Source: Runella zeae DSM 19591
Lineage (GTDB): Bacteria > Bacteroidota > Bacteroidia > Cytophagales > Spirosomataceae
Direction: 5' to 3'
DNA: 64,000 nt
Assembly: GCF_000423565.1 (NCBI RefSeq)
Contig: NZ_KE384037.1
Location: forward strand, 1 to 64,000
The position numbers were made by a program, and so were the translations under genes. Below the pieces are notes generated by a model that was not told where the DNA came from, did no database searches, and saw nothing but the letters and a program-made list of their open reading frames with translations. Positions 16,774 to 26,011 of this stretch are shown here, in pieces (within the stretch, counting starts at the first letter, position 1; the number at the start of each line of letters is the position of its first letter).

Positions 16774-18105
16774 ATGAGTAACATTGCAAAATTCACCGTG
16801 GGGAGTGTGATAGCCTTCGCTTTGATGGTAGTGAGTTGCAAACAAAACGACCTCGACCCACAAAATACAAACCCAAGTACCACTACTACCACCACTACAG
16901 CCGATATTCGCGATTCGCTGTTGGCCTATATGCAGGATGTGTATCTGTGGTATGATAAACTTCCTTCCAACTTCAATCCGCGCTCTTATGCTACCCCCGA
17001 AAGTGAAATGGATGCACTCCGGGCTTATCAACCGCTCGACCAATGGTCTTTTGTAGAAAAAGCGAGCTCGTTCAACAGTTATTTTTCTGATGGCGAAACG
17101 AGCGACTTTGGGTTTTGGATTAAATATGACGCCAACAACGACCTACGCGTGAGATATGTCTACGCCCAATCACCCGCTGGAAAAGCAGGTGTCGAACGCG
17201 GCTGGAAACTTACTACTATCAACGGGCAATCTGTCAAATCGCTTTCGGACGATGCTCTCATCAGTGCTTTTTATGAAGCGACTTCTACTACATTTGGTTT
17301 CCAAAAACCTGACGGTAGCACCGTAACAGCCCCTCTTACGACCGTCACTTATACGCTCAATACGGTACTATACAATAAAGTATATGAAGTAGCCGGCAAA
17401 AAGGTAGGGTATTTTGTGTTTAATAGTTTTACAGGAACACCTTCTCAAAACGAACTCAAAACTGTATTAAGCACTTTTGAAGCGGCGGGTGTCAATGAAA
17501 TGATTGTGGATTTGCGTTATAATGGCGGTGGAGATGTAGATACCCAAGTTATGCTCGCTAATGCCCTTGCCCCTAGTTCGGTTAGTCGGTCGTCGGTGAT
17601 GTTTAGTTATCTTCACAATACGAAGCTTTCGGCTTGGAACGAAACCATCCGATTCTCCAAAACTGGCTCCCTGAATCTTTCTAGGATATTTTTTATTACT
17701 TCGGCGGCATCGGCCTCTGCTTCGGAGTTGCTCATCAACAATCTCAAACCCTACCTCGACGTAAAAACCCTCGGCAAAACCACTCACGGCAAACCCGTTG
17801 GAATGTACGGTTTTGAAGTGATGGATTATGTCATAGCTCCCATAGCCTTCAAAACAGTCAATGCCAAGAATGTAGGAGATTATTATGATGGCATCGCAGT
17901 GGATGCCGATGTAGCGGATGGACTTGATAAAAACTGGGGTGACCCGCTCGAAAGTTGCCTCGCTAGTGCTTTGAATTATATTCAAACAGGCAGCTTTGCC
18001 ACTACCACTCAAGCTAGAATATCGGCCGAAACTGAAGCCTCCAACCGCCCATTAGATCAAAAATCGGTGCGCGATTTAGTGGTCAAAGCACCCGCCATAA
18101 AGTAA
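16774..18105 (+). CDS. S41-family (C-terminal processing) protease lipoprotein
   Basis: This 443-residue protein has a lipoprotein signal with Cys22 after VVS, then a poly-threonine linker (38-42). A PDZ-like region lies about 110-180 and the S41 tail-specific protease core about 205-345. The catalytic Ser is S313 in the SAASASASE segment and the catalytic Lys is K340 in TTHGKPVG. Both are present, so activity is expected. It would be anchored to a membrane facing the periplasm or the surface and degrade proteins from their C-termini. Start ATG at 16774. Confidence 0.9.
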   Translation: MSNIAKFTVGSVIAFALMVVSCKQNDLDPQNTNPSTTTTTTTADIRDSLLAYMQDVYLWYDKLPSNFNPRSYATPESEMDALRAYQPLDQWSFVEKASSFNSYFSDGETSDFGFWIKYDANNDLRVRYVYAQSPAGKAGVERGWKLTTINGQSVKSLSDDALISAFYEATSTTFGFQKPDGSTVTAPLTTVTYTLNTVLYNKVYEVAGKKVGYFVFNSFTGTPSQNELKTVLSTFEAAGVNEMIVDLRYNGGGDVDTQVMLANALAPSSVSRSSVMFSYLHNTKLSAWNETIRFSKTGSLNLSRIFFITSAASASASELLINNLKPYLDVKTLGKTTHGKPVGMYGFEVMDYVIAPIAFKTVNAKNVGDYYDGIAVDADVADGLDKNWGDPLESCLASALNYIQTGSFATTTQARISAETEASNRPLDQKSVRDLVVKAPAIK

Positions 18106-18223
18106 AATTCACCGCAACAAAAACCTCATTTACCTCAATTGGCGGCCATGACACAACGTCATCATATGATCTAACGTATTGGTAAGTGAAAAACAATCAC
18201 ATCTCCAAATAAACACAAAGAAC

Positions 18224-18964
18224 ATGGAACGTAAGGATTTTTTGAAAAGAAGCTTGTCAGTCTTAGGAATCGCGACCGTAGCCCCGTTGGTAGGAGCTTG
18301 CAGCAAAGACAGCGTTGACCCCATTACGACTGGAGGCACTACTACCAACCAAGGCTCCACCAATGGCACTACGGGTGGCACCTGTGACGTGACTCCCTCC
18401 GAAACCGAAGGCCCCTTTCCTACCAAAACTCCTAGCTCGCTTGTCATGAAAGACATTCGTTCAGACCGAACGGGGGTTCCGATGACTGTGGCTATTACTA
18501 TCAAAAATAAAAACAGCAGTTGCGCAGCTTTAGAAGGAGCTATCGTGGATATTTGGCACTGCGACAAAGACGGCAACTATTCTGAATACGGTGGTACAGG
18601 CATGCAAAGTACCAATTATACTTCAGTACACTTCTTGAGAGGTCGCCAAACTACTGATGCTAGTGGGGCAGTCTCTTTCACAACGATTTTTCCGGGATGG
18701 TATTCGGGAAGAGCCGTCCACATCCATGTTCATATTTATAACGCTAGTGGCAAATCATTGTTGGTGACTCAGATTGCTTTTCCTGCCACGGTATGCGACA
18801 CGGTGTTTATGACCGCTACCAATTTTTATACCAAAGGAAAAGCCGACACCACCAACGAAAGAGACAATATATTTAGTGACGGCTATACCAACGAATTAGC
18901 CACCGTAACAGGTAGCGTCGCCAACGGATATGCTCTCACTCACACCATTGTAGTAAGTGCCTAA
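18224..18964 (+). CDS. Exported intradiol ring-cleavage dioxygenase-like protein
   Basis: This is a 246-residue protein from the ATG at 18224; an in-frame TTG at 18179 is less likely because 18224 gives a proper export signal (MERKDFLKRS) with a lipobox-like VGAC ending at Cys26. The core matches protocatechuate 3,4-dioxygenase-like enzymes: TEGPF, then VDIWHCDKDG with the first iron Tyr in YSEYGG, and the second Tyr and two His in PGWYSGRAVHIHVH. All four non-haem Fe(III) ligands are therefore present. Its natural substrate is unknown; export is unusual relative to the cytosolic catechol enzymes. Two small genes follow tightly. Confidence 0.85.
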   Translation: MERKDFLKRSLSVLGIATVAPLVGACSKDSVDPITTGGTTTNQGSTNGTTGGTCDVTPSETEGPFPTKTPSSLVMKDIRSDRTGVPMTVAITIKNKNSSCAALEGAIVDIWHCDKDGNYSEYGGTGMQSTNYTSVHFLRGRQTTDASGAVSFTTIFPGWYSGRAVHIHVHIYNASGKSLLVTQIAFPATVCDTVFMTATNFYTKGKADTTNERDNIFSDGYTNELATVTGSVANGYALTHTIVVSA

Positions 18965-18967
18965 GCC

Positions 18968-19501
18968 ATGAAAGGTATTATCAGTTTATGTTATCAAAAA
19001 GTGATTGATGCTTCTTCACAAAAAGCATGGGACAAGTTCGTGTTTGACGATACTTATCTTGAGTTTTTTATGAGAGCCCAATACTTTGACCCTCAGGGAC
19101 AATACACTACTCTAAAGGCTCTAGAGGAAAACATTCCCCAAGCCCACCAAATTCATGGTATGGTGAGTACAGCAGCTATGGGATATCTCCAACAACTAAA
19201 AGATATCATGCCAGAGATAGTGAATGCACATGGCAAGTTGTGTCTTTCATTTAAGCGTTTTAAATTTGAAATCATCCATTCTCACATCCAAAATAAAAGC
19301 GAGCACAAAATCGCTATTTATTTTTATAGTGAGCCTCTTACTTGGATTGATTCCGTAGGCAACCATCTTTTGGTTGCCTATGGAAATCAAACAGAAGCAA
19401 TTAAAAATGGCATAGATGTTGCTACAGACATCATTGATTTACAACCTAATCTGAGCATTTCTTTTTTCAAAAAACACTTACCCTATGATTTCCCAACCTG
19501 A
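18968..19501 (+). CDS. Hypothetical protein between dioxygenase and pirin-like gene
   Basis: This 177-residue soluble protein has no signal peptide and no family that I recognise. It starts three bases after the dioxygenase stop and overlaps the pirin-like gene by 17 bases, so it is part of a three-gene operon. The pattern of hydrophobic residues suggests a mixed alpha/beta domain. A single-domain role connected to the dioxygenase or pirin-like partner is an inference from position only. Confidence 0.6.
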   Translation: MKGIISLCYQKVIDASSQKAWDKFVFDDTYLEFFMRAQYFDPQGQYTTLKALEENIPQAHQIHGMVSTAAMGYLQQLKDIMPEIVNAHGKLCLSFKRFKFEIIHSHIQNKSEHKIAIYFYSEPLTWIDSVGNHLLVAYGNQTEAIKNGIDVATDIIDLQPNLSISFFKKHLPYDFPT

Positions 19502-20171
19502 AGCTACCATTTTTTTGGCTGAGCAGCGCGGCCATTCTGAAGTAGATTGGTTCCGAAGTTTTCATATCTTCAATTTTGGTGAATACCACGTAGAGCATCG
19601 TCAACCTTTTGGCACTTTACAGGTTTTTAATGACGACACACTCGCTAGCCAAAAAAGCCTCTCTATGAACGTCGATGACAATATGGACGTAATTTTGTTG
19701 CCTTTGGTAGGAGCAATAGAATATGAAAATAGTTTAGGAGAGGCAGGTATCTTAGAAGCAGGTCAAGTACAGATTCTGAAATCCTCACCTTCTCTCACTT
19801 ATAAGCTTACCAATCCCTATTCTGACGACCTTATCAATTTTTTGCAGATTTGGATTAAAAACGAAGGTGAGTCTTCCTCTCCTCAATTGAATAATTTCAC
19901 CTTTGACTTTAAGAAAAAAAACCAACTCTCACCTCTTTTTTCCACCCAAGCTCACGGTTGGTTGGGACGTTATGATGGCCGCGCCGAAGACACGTATCCC
20001 TTACTGGACGAGACTCACGGAGTATTTGTATTTGTGATTGAAGGGGCATTTGAAGTACAAAACCGTTTATTGCATCCTCGTGATGGTTTGGCTCTTTCAC
20101 AAGTATCGGAAGTTGAGTTTGAAGCACTGTCAAACAATGCTATCATTCTCATCATCGAATTGCCGATGTAA
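19485..20171 (+). CDS. Pirin-like / YhaK-type bicupin protein
   Basis: This 228-residue protein carries two cupin-like halves. The N-terminal half has SFHIFNFGEYHVEHRQPFG and LQVFNDD, close to pirin-family RSFHFGxxxxP...L.V.N.D patterns, and the C-terminal half (about 150-228) resembles the second cupin of YhaK. The metal-binding histidines of active quercetinases are only partly matched, so catalysis is uncertain. It overlaps the preceding gene by 17 bases. Confidence 0.7.
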   Translation: MISQPEATIFLAEQRGHSEVDWFRSFHIFNFGEYHVEHRQPFGTLQVFNDDTLASQKSLSMNVDDNMDVILLPLVGAIEYENSLGEAGILEAGQVQILKSSPSLTYKLTNPYSDDLINFLQIWIKNEGESSSPQLNNFTFDFKKKNQLSPLFSTQAHGWLGRYDGRAEDTYPLLDETHGVFVFVIEGAFEVQNRLLHPRDGLALSQVSEVEFEALSNNAIILIIELPM

Positions 20172-20283
20172 ATCTCATAACATAATTATATATCTCTTTG
20201 CGACTCATTTTCGTTCATGAATTGCGTTTTCATTGGATATGAATTGGTTTAGTCTTAGTAGCTTAATCCGATTATGATAACTT

Positions 20284-20961
20284 ATGGCAGCCCTCGCAAT
20301 TCTTAACGAACAAACCAAAACCGTCACACTTTTTGCCAAACTCTTCTTTTATGGAAGTGAGGCAAAAGAAACAATAGCCTTCAAAATCACCGAAGAAATT
20401 CGGACGATGTACCACGAGCCAAAAGGCATTGTCCTACTCTATAACATTCCCTACTCTATCAACTTTCAAATTGATTTTGAAATAGTTAGTTTAGAACAAG
20501 CGTTTGGATTGGCGTATCAAAACACGGATTTTAGATACAATTTCGTACGTATCGAACCTCAAAACCACGTGACACGTTCGTTCATGGGATTTGGATTAGG
20601 CGACAACGTGGGTCATTGGATTACCTCCGACAACCTAGGACAATCTACTACTGCCGCGCACGAGTTTGGTCACGCTCTTGGCCTAGACCACCCCGTGCTT
20701 ACAGATTTTCGCGGGCTTGGCAATCCTGGCATTATGTCGCCACGCGGCACCCTCGTCGATGCGCATCTACAGTGGAGTCCCCTTGCCAAAGCAGGCGAAT
20801 ACGGCGGCACCCTCAATCCTATACATCGGCGTGTACAAGCCTACGAAATTGAAGCTATTTTTGAGGGAGTTGTTTTTGACGACCAAGGCCACGCAAAGAT
20901 TGGTTATCTAAGCAATATTTTGTTTTCAGAAAATGGGGAAGTCCTCCGTTTTATCGTGTAA
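20284..20961 (+). CDS. Metzincin-like zinc metalloprotease
   Basis: This 225-residue protein contains the complete metzincin motif HEFGHALGLDH, with zinc ligands H126, H130 and H136 and catalytic E127. A Met-turn follows (GIMSP, M151). This is the M10/M12-like signature. There is no signal peptide or pro-domain with a cysteine switch, so either it acts inside the cell or it leaves by a non-standard route. A leading GIVLLYNIPYSIN-like beta strand fits a matrixin fold. The physiological substrate is unknown. Confidence 0.75.
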   Translation: MAALAILNEQTKTVTLFAKLFFYGSEAKETIAFKITEEIRTMYHEPKGIVLLYNIPYSINFQIDFEIVSLEQAFGLAYQNTDFRYNFVRIEPQNHVTRSFMGFGLGDNVGHWITSDNLGQSTTAAHEFGHALGLDHPVLTDFRGLGNPGIMSPRGTLVDAHLQWSPLAKAGEYGGTLNPIHRRVQAYEIEAIFEGVVFDDQGHAKIGYLSNILFSENGEVLRFIV

Positions 20962-21010
20962 AAACTTGGAAAGTCTAACTCATGTCATTCCAAAAAGACT
21001 TTCCAAGTTT
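20962..21010. terminator. Bidirectional hairpin between convergent genes
   Basis: AAACTTGGAAAGTCT (20962-20976) is the exact reverse complement of AGACTTTCCAAGTTT (20996-21010). A third copy of the left arm follows at 21029-21044, so the same 15-mer occurs three times within 83 bases. Confidence 0.7.
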
Positions 21011-21060
21011 GAAATGAGCCTTAAAAACAAAACTTGGAAAGTCTGGTTAGAACCCCTCTA

Positions 21061-22884
21061 CTAGTTTTGCATCAGACTGAGTTTGCGATAAAAGCCTTTT
21101 TCTTCCATCAACAAATCGTCGTGCGTGCCACGTTCGATGATTTTTCCGCCGCTCAATACCAAAATCTCGTCAGCATGTTGAATAGTGCTCAAACGGTGCG
21201 CAATTACCAGCGTAGTACGGTTTTTCATTAGATTGGTCAAGGCTTCTTGTACCAATTTTTCAGATTCAGTATCAAGGGCCGAGGTGGCCTCATCTAAAAT
21301 CAATATAGGGGGGTTTTTGAGAATAGCGCGTGCAATACTCAATCGCTGACGCTGCCCACCCGAAAGCTTCGTGCCTCGGTCTCCGATAACGGTCTGATAG
21401 CCTTCGGTTTGCTCAATGATAAATTGGTGCGCATTCGCGATTTTGGCGGCTGCTATTACCTGCTCTTCAGTAGCCTCAGTTCCAAAAGCGATATTGTTGT
21501 AAATGCTATCGTTAAATAAAATTGATTCTTGGGTCACTATGCCCATAAGGTCGCGGAGCGATTTGGTGGTTACTTCTCGCAAGTCTACGCCATCGATTTC
21601 AATTTTTCCTTTTGTAGGGTCATAAAAACGCGGAATCAAATCCGCAATCGTGGATTTGCCTCCTCCTGATGAACCTACTAATGCGATAGTTTTACCTTTT
21701 TTGATTTTGAAAGAAATATCCTGCAATACGGGAATCCCCTTTTCGTACTCAAAAGACACATTTTTGACCTCAATCATATTTTCAAAACCACGAATTTCGG
21801 AAGCTCCTGGTTTATCATTTACTTCGATAGGGGTATCTATCAGTTTCATGATACGCTCGCCCGAAGCCACGCCGCGCTGAATCCCGCTGATGGCGTTGGA
21901 AATCTCTTTAGCTGGACGCAACACTTGAGAGAAAATAATAATGTAGGTAACAAAGGTTGAAGGTGAAAGCTCAAAATTGTTGGACAATACCATCGAGCCA
22001 CCGTACAATAAAATCCCCGCTACGACCGACACCCCCATAAACTCTGACATAGGAGGGGCGAGCTCTTGGCGAAAGACCATTTTCAGCAGGGCATGACGAT
22101 AACTTTGGTTTTCATTTTCAAAACGTTTTCTGATTACTTTTTCGGCATTAAATCCTTTCACCACCCTAATCCCCCCAAAAGTTTCGTCCAGCACTCCGAT
22201 GATATTGCTGAGTCGCTGCTGCACTTCCGAAGCAGACTCTTTGAGTTTTTTGGCCAAACTCCCAATAATAACCCCTGACAATGGAATGACCACCAATGTA
22301 AAAAAAGTCAGCTTTACCGACATGGCAAACAACGTAACAAAATAAAAAATCAGGGTAAAAAGCTCCTTAAACAACGCACTGAAGGCTCGCCCGAGAGAGT
22401 TTTCTATTTCTTGTACATCGGTAGTGACGCGGGCTATCAAGTCGCCTTTGCGCTCGTTGGAGAAAAAAGAAAGGCTCAATCGAATGGCATTGTCAAAAAC
22501 AGCCTGTCGAAGTTGGGCCACCGTATGGGCTTTAAAATTTTCGATGATGCGAATCGATATGTACCGAAATACATTAGCTAAAAAAACACAAAGCAAAATA
22601 GCGCCACACACAAACTGCAATGCCCCCAACTTTCCGTAATTCTGGATGGCATTTCCAAAATAATATTGAAATAAATCTACCAGATACTCAGCATCGAATC
22701 TAAACGCTGGAAATACAAGCTTGGCAGGAATCTGGGCTTTGCCAAAAAGCACATCCAAGAGGGGTTGAATCAAGGTAAAATTGAGTACACCAAACAAGCT
22801 ACCCAATAATGAAGTAAAAAAGTAAGGCCCTACATATCGGCTTAGAGGGCGTGCATACTGTAAAATGCGCCAGTAAATTTTCAT
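21061..22884 (-). CDS. ABC exporter, fused membrane and ATPase domains (MsbA-like)
   Basis: This is a 607-residue half-transporter. Six membrane helices lie in residues 18-340. The ATPase domain follows, with Walker A GSSGGGKST at 404-412, signature LSGGQ at 507-511, Walker B ILILDEATSALD at 527-538 and the H-loop in IAHRLST. It is in the subfamily of MsbA-like lipid/drug exporters. The ATG at 22884 is only four bases from a strong promoter -7 element, so the transcript may be almost leaderless. Confidence 0.92.
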   Translation of the reverse strand: MKIYWRILQYARPLSRYVGPYFFTSLLGSLFGVLNFTLIQPLLDVLFGKAQIPAKLVFPAFRFDAEYLVDLFQYYFGNAIQNYGKLGALQFVCGAILLCVFLANVFRYISIRIIENFKAHTVAQLRQAVFDNAIRLSLSFFSNERKGDLIARVTTDVQEIENSLGRAFSALFKELFTLIFYFVTLFAMSVKLTFFTLVVIPLSGVIIGSLAKKLKESASEVQQRLSNIIGVLDETFGGIRVVKGFNAEKVIRKRFENENQSYRHALLKMVFRQELAPPMSEFMGVSVVAGILLYGGSMVLSNNFELSPSTFVTYIIIFSQVLRPAKEISNAISGIQRGVASGERIMKLIDTPIEVNDKPGASEIRGFENMIEVKNVSFEYEKGIPVLQDISFKIKKGKTIALVGSSGGGKSTIADLIPRFYDPTKGKIEIDGVDLREVTTKSLRDLMGIVTQESILFNDSIYNNIAFGTEATEEQVIAAAKIANAHQFIIEQTEGYQTVIGDRGTKLSGGQRQRLSIARAILKNPPILILDEATSALDTESEKLVQEALTNLMKNRTTLVIAHRLSTIQHADEILVLSGGKIIERGTHDDLLMEEKGFYRKLSLMQN

Positions 22885-22888
22885 GACG

Positions 22889-22920
22889 CAAAGGTAGGGG
22901 TTTTTGGGAGTGACTACAAA
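22889..22920 (-). promoter_or_regulatory. Strong Bacteroidota promoter for the ABC exporter
   Basis: On the minus strand: TTTG (22920-22917), then exactly 20 bases, then TACCTTTG (22896-22889). This matches TTTG-N19-21-TAnnTTTG at every defined position. Only CGTC separates it from the ATG at 22884. Confidence 0.75.
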
Positions 22921-23061
22921 ACATGCAGGAAGTTAGACACAAAAAGAAAAACGGGAAAAATCCCGTCCCAAAAAGGGGAAAAATCCCTTATTAAAATCTT
23001 CGCAGGTTTCAGAGTTTTGCTACCGTATTAGTCTATTTCTTTATTACTTACATTTTCTCCA

Positions 23062-23616
23062 ATGAAAATAATTATACCTTCATTTTTAGTTTCCTTTCTC
23101 TTTTTTATTAGTTGTAAAGGCCCAGCTGGACCCATTGGCCCTACAGGTCCCACAGGTGCTCAAGGAACAACAGGCCCACAAGGCCCTGCGGGACAAAACG
23201 GCAATGCCAATGTTCAACAAATCAATTTTACGGCCAAAACTCATACAGGTACTACTGATTTATTTCTAGCTTTTCCCAGCACTATTACTTTCGAAATTGC
23301 CGAAAAGAGCCTGTTTTATGCCTATGTCAAACAAACTACAAAGGGTACAGATGGTAAGGATTACAGTTATTGGTTTTCTATTCCAGGCGAAACTATCACG
23401 GGCAACGAATACAGTTTCTATACTTTTTCTGGTAGTACTAGCAATACGGGCGGTATTTTCTTGAGAAGAGTGGTAAACTATATCCCTGGCAATGAATCTT
23501 TTGAGGGGATTCGAATTTTGGTTATTCCCGCCAATACCGTCACTAACGGGCGCGTCAGCACTGTCAATTTTAAAAATTATCAAGAAGTCCGTACGGTATT
23601 CCAGTTAGCTGATTAA
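23062..23616 (+). CDS. Lipoprotein with short collagen-like repeat
   Basis: This is a 184-residue protein. The lipoprotein signal ends at Cys18 (FISC), and directly after it come eight to nine G-x-y triplets (residues 19-47, GPAGPIGPTGPTGAQG...). The remainder is a beta-rich domain without a family that I recognise. Such short collagen-like stems after the lipidated cysteine are common in Bacteroidota surface lipoproteins, holding a globular head away from the membrane. A second lipoprotein gene follows 109 bases later. Confidence 0.75.
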   Translation: MKIIIPSFLVSFLFFISCKGPAGPIGPTGPTGAQGTTGPQGPAGQNGNANVQQINFTAKTHTGTTDLFLAFPSTITFEIAEKSLFYAYVKQTTKGTDGKDYSYWFSIPGETITGNEYSFYTFSGSTSNTGGIFLRRVVNYIPGNESFEGIRILVIPANTVTNGRVSTVNFKNYQEVRTVFQLAD

Positions 23617-23725
23617 AACTTGTTTGTAAAGACCTTTTTATGAAAAAGTTTCTAGTTTTCATTCAGGGGCAGTAGCTTTCCACCATGCGCGAGAGTAATG
23701 TTTCCACCTTTTTTAATCAGAAATC

Positions 23726-24607
23726 ATGAACCTATTCCGATGTATATTGTATTTCAGCCTTATAATCATGCTAACATCTTGTCCGTGGAACGAACCACCC
23801 GCTCCATTAGCACCTCTTAGTACGCCTAAAACCAACAAAGAGAGTTTCAAAACGCAAGTATGTCGCCTCAAGGTAATTCAAACTATTTCAGGCTCCGGAA
23901 ATACATTCCGCTCTGAGTATTTATACGATATACAAGGCAATCTCATCAAAGCCGGTAGCAATACTTACGAATACAATTCAGCTGGTTTTTTAATTAAATC
24001 TACTTTTCCAAATCAAACTCTTACTCATGAGTACGATGCGCAAGGATTGATCAAAAGAGAAATTATGGTATTTTCGCCACGCGACCTTAGAGAAAAAGAA
24101 GTTTTTGAATATACCAACGGCCTACTTACAGGATGTACTACCACTCCAAAAGGGAGCTCTACTCCATATAAATCTTGTGAAGTGGATAATGCAGGACGAA
24201 TTATCAAAAAATTCGTAAACGCAGACTTGAATGACTTGTACACTGATATTTACACTTACGATTCCAATAATAACCTACTTTCCCTTACGTATCGATTCGA
24301 TAGCGATGACGGACAAGCAGGCGCACGTAGTTCAACTTGGAGCTATCAATATGATGACAAACCCAATCCTGACATCACAAAAATACCCAAGGGCTATAAG
24401 CTTCATCCTGCCTATTTTACCTCCTCCTTCAATAATATTAAAAGTCAAGTAATCAAATATACCAATCCCGATGTAGTAAGTTTTGAATTTTACGCCACTT
24501 ATACTTACAATTCGAAAGGATTACCAATACGTGCTTCCTCTCAGGAGAACGCTGATGGCCGAAAAGAAACTTACACTACTATTTATGAGTATGAAGGTTG
24601 TCAATAA
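23726..24607 (+). CDS. Lipoprotein with YD/RHS-like repeats
   Basis: This 293-residue protein has a lipoprotein signal ending at Cys19 (MLTSC) and a proline-rich spacer. It then carries repeated Y-x-Y-D/N-x-x-G-x-L-I-K units such as YLYDIQGNLIKAG, YEYNSAGFLIKS and HEYDAQGLIKRE, resembling YD repeats of RHS proteins. No toxin or self-cleavage domain is present. It is likely a surface or periplasmic beta-structure of unknown role. Confidence 0.7.
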   Translation: MNLFRCILYFSLIIMLTSCPWNEPPAPLAPLSTPKTNKESFKTQVCRLKVIQTISGSGNTFRSEYLYDIQGNLIKAGSNTYEYNSAGFLIKSTFPNQTLTHEYDAQGLIKREIMVFSPRDLREKEVFEYTNGLLTGCTTTPKGSSTPYKSCEVDNAGRIIKKFVNADLNDLYTDIYTYDSNNNLLSLTYRFDSDDGQAGARSSTWSYQYDDKPNPDITKIPKGYKLHPAYFTSSFNNIKSQVIKYTNPDVVSFEFYATYTYNSKGLPIRASSQENADGRKETYTTIYEYEGCQ

Positions 24608-24666
24608 CCTCAAAAAACTTAATTTTTAAAAGGAGAAGAATAGAAATCCCTCCCCTTTCAAAAAAA

Positions 24667-25974
24667 TCAAGTTTTACTCAAAATTGGTTCTTCTACCTCA
24701 GAGGTGACGCTATCTGTAGGTTGCTTTTTAAACCAATTGGCTAAAGCCGAGCCAGTGACATTTTGTAAAGGCCCAAAAATAGCCGATGCAAGACCTACCG
24801 TGGCTACTTTGCCCATTTGTAATGCCAAGCCCGTAGCTACTCCCCCATTTTGCATTCCTACCTCAAATGCAATGGTACGACGATCTCGTTCGGGCAAACC
24901 AAATAGTAAAGCTGTAAAATATCCCACGCTCAATCCGATTAAATTGTGGAGTAAACAGGAAATAATCAGCCATCCCCCCACTTGCAAAAGATTGTCGCGC
25001 CCCGAGGCCGTAATGATAACAGTATTGATAACGATTCCCAACATCGCCATAAACGATAGCATATTTTCTAGCTTCAATCGGCTCACTTTCTGTCTTTTGA
25101 AAACAATAGCACTTATCATGGGCAAGAGATAAAACCATCCGAAGGATTTCAATAGCGATACCGCTAGCCCCCTAATATCCGATTCCATCACAAACATCAT
25201 CAATAAGTTGAACACTATGATAAGCACAGCAAATCCTACTAGCTGCAATGTGCGGGCGCGTGGGGTTTCGTTGCCGAAATAAAAAAGATTAAAAATAAAA
25301 CCTGCCACTATGGGGATGATAATCATGTTGGTAATGTCAATCATCATATGGGCAATGTCCACTTCTACAAACTGTCCGGCCAGCCATTTCATCAAGAAAG
25401 GAGTCACAAAAGGCGAAAGAATGGTAGAACAGGCACCAATCGTTACGGCCAAAGCTAGATTGGCCTTCGACAAGTAAGACATTACATTGGAGGCCATGGC
25501 ACTCGATACACAGCCTATCAAAATAACCCCTCCCGCAATCTCTGGCGAGAAACCAAACAAATGCGACAAGGTATAACCTACCAGAGGCATCACTATAAAA
25601 TGACAAGCTATGCCTATGAGTACACCTTTTGGCATTTTTACGACTCCTCTAAAATCCTCAAAACTCATATGTGCCCCCATCCCAAACATGGTCAGTTGTA
25701 CAAAAGGCACGATTAGGCGTTTAAGCTGGAAATCTCCTACCGTAAAAAAATACTGTGGATAAAACATGGCAAGACTCACCGCTGTCAGAATCCAAAGGGT
25801 GTAGGAAAATCCTTTTAGGCGTTCAAATCCTCTAAAAGCAAGTGCCAAACCAATGAGACCTATCAACACAAATGGACCAATCGCCTCGAAATAATCGAGC
25901 ATCCAAAAAACTCCTACACCAACCAAGGCGCATCCAGCCAAAATGAGCAAAACAATAGACAAACGATGAGGCAT
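24667..25974 (-). CDS. Bile acid:sodium symporter (BASS) family transporter
   Basis: This 435-residue inner-membrane protein has about ten to twelve helices. Segments typical of BASS/SBF transporters are visible, including QLTMFGMGAHMSFEDFR, IGCVSSAMASNVMSYLSKAN (the conserved Na-site region) and EVGMQNGGVATGLA. An extra hydrophobic N-terminal stretch of about 60 residues precedes the core. It is the last gene of the five-gene minus-strand operon, 37 bases after the isomerase, so it may import the sugar acid or monosaccharide processed by the locus. Substrate is not readable. Confidence 0.85.
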   Translation of the reverse strand: MPHRLSIVLLILAGCALVGVGVFWMLDYFEAIGPFVLIGLIGLALAFRGFERLKGFSYTLWILTAVSLAMFYPQYFFTVGDFQLKRLIVPFVQLTMFGMGAHMSFEDFRGVVKMPKGVLIGIACHFIVMPLVGYTLSHLFGFSPEIAGGVILIGCVSSAMASNVMSYLSKANLALAVTIGACSTILSPFVTPFLMKWLAGQFVEVDIAHMMIDITNMIIIPIVAGFIFNLFYFGNETPRARTLQLVGFAVLIIVFNLLMMFVMESDIRGLAVSLLKSFGWFYLLPMISAIVFKRQKVSRLKLENMLSFMAMLGIVINTVIITASGRDNLLQVGGWLIISCLLHNLIGLSVGYFTALLFGLPERDRRTIAFEVGMQNGGVATGLALQMGKVATVGLASAIFGPLQNVTGSALANWFKKQPTDSVTSEVEEPILSKT

Positions 25975-26011
25975 ATTTTTTTTCTTTAAAAGATTTTTCC
26001 ACGCTTAAAAA

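Noticed and set aside
17467-18012. 181-residue minus-strand frame over the S41 protease
   Set aside because: Shadow of the protease gene; composition mirrors the sense codons.
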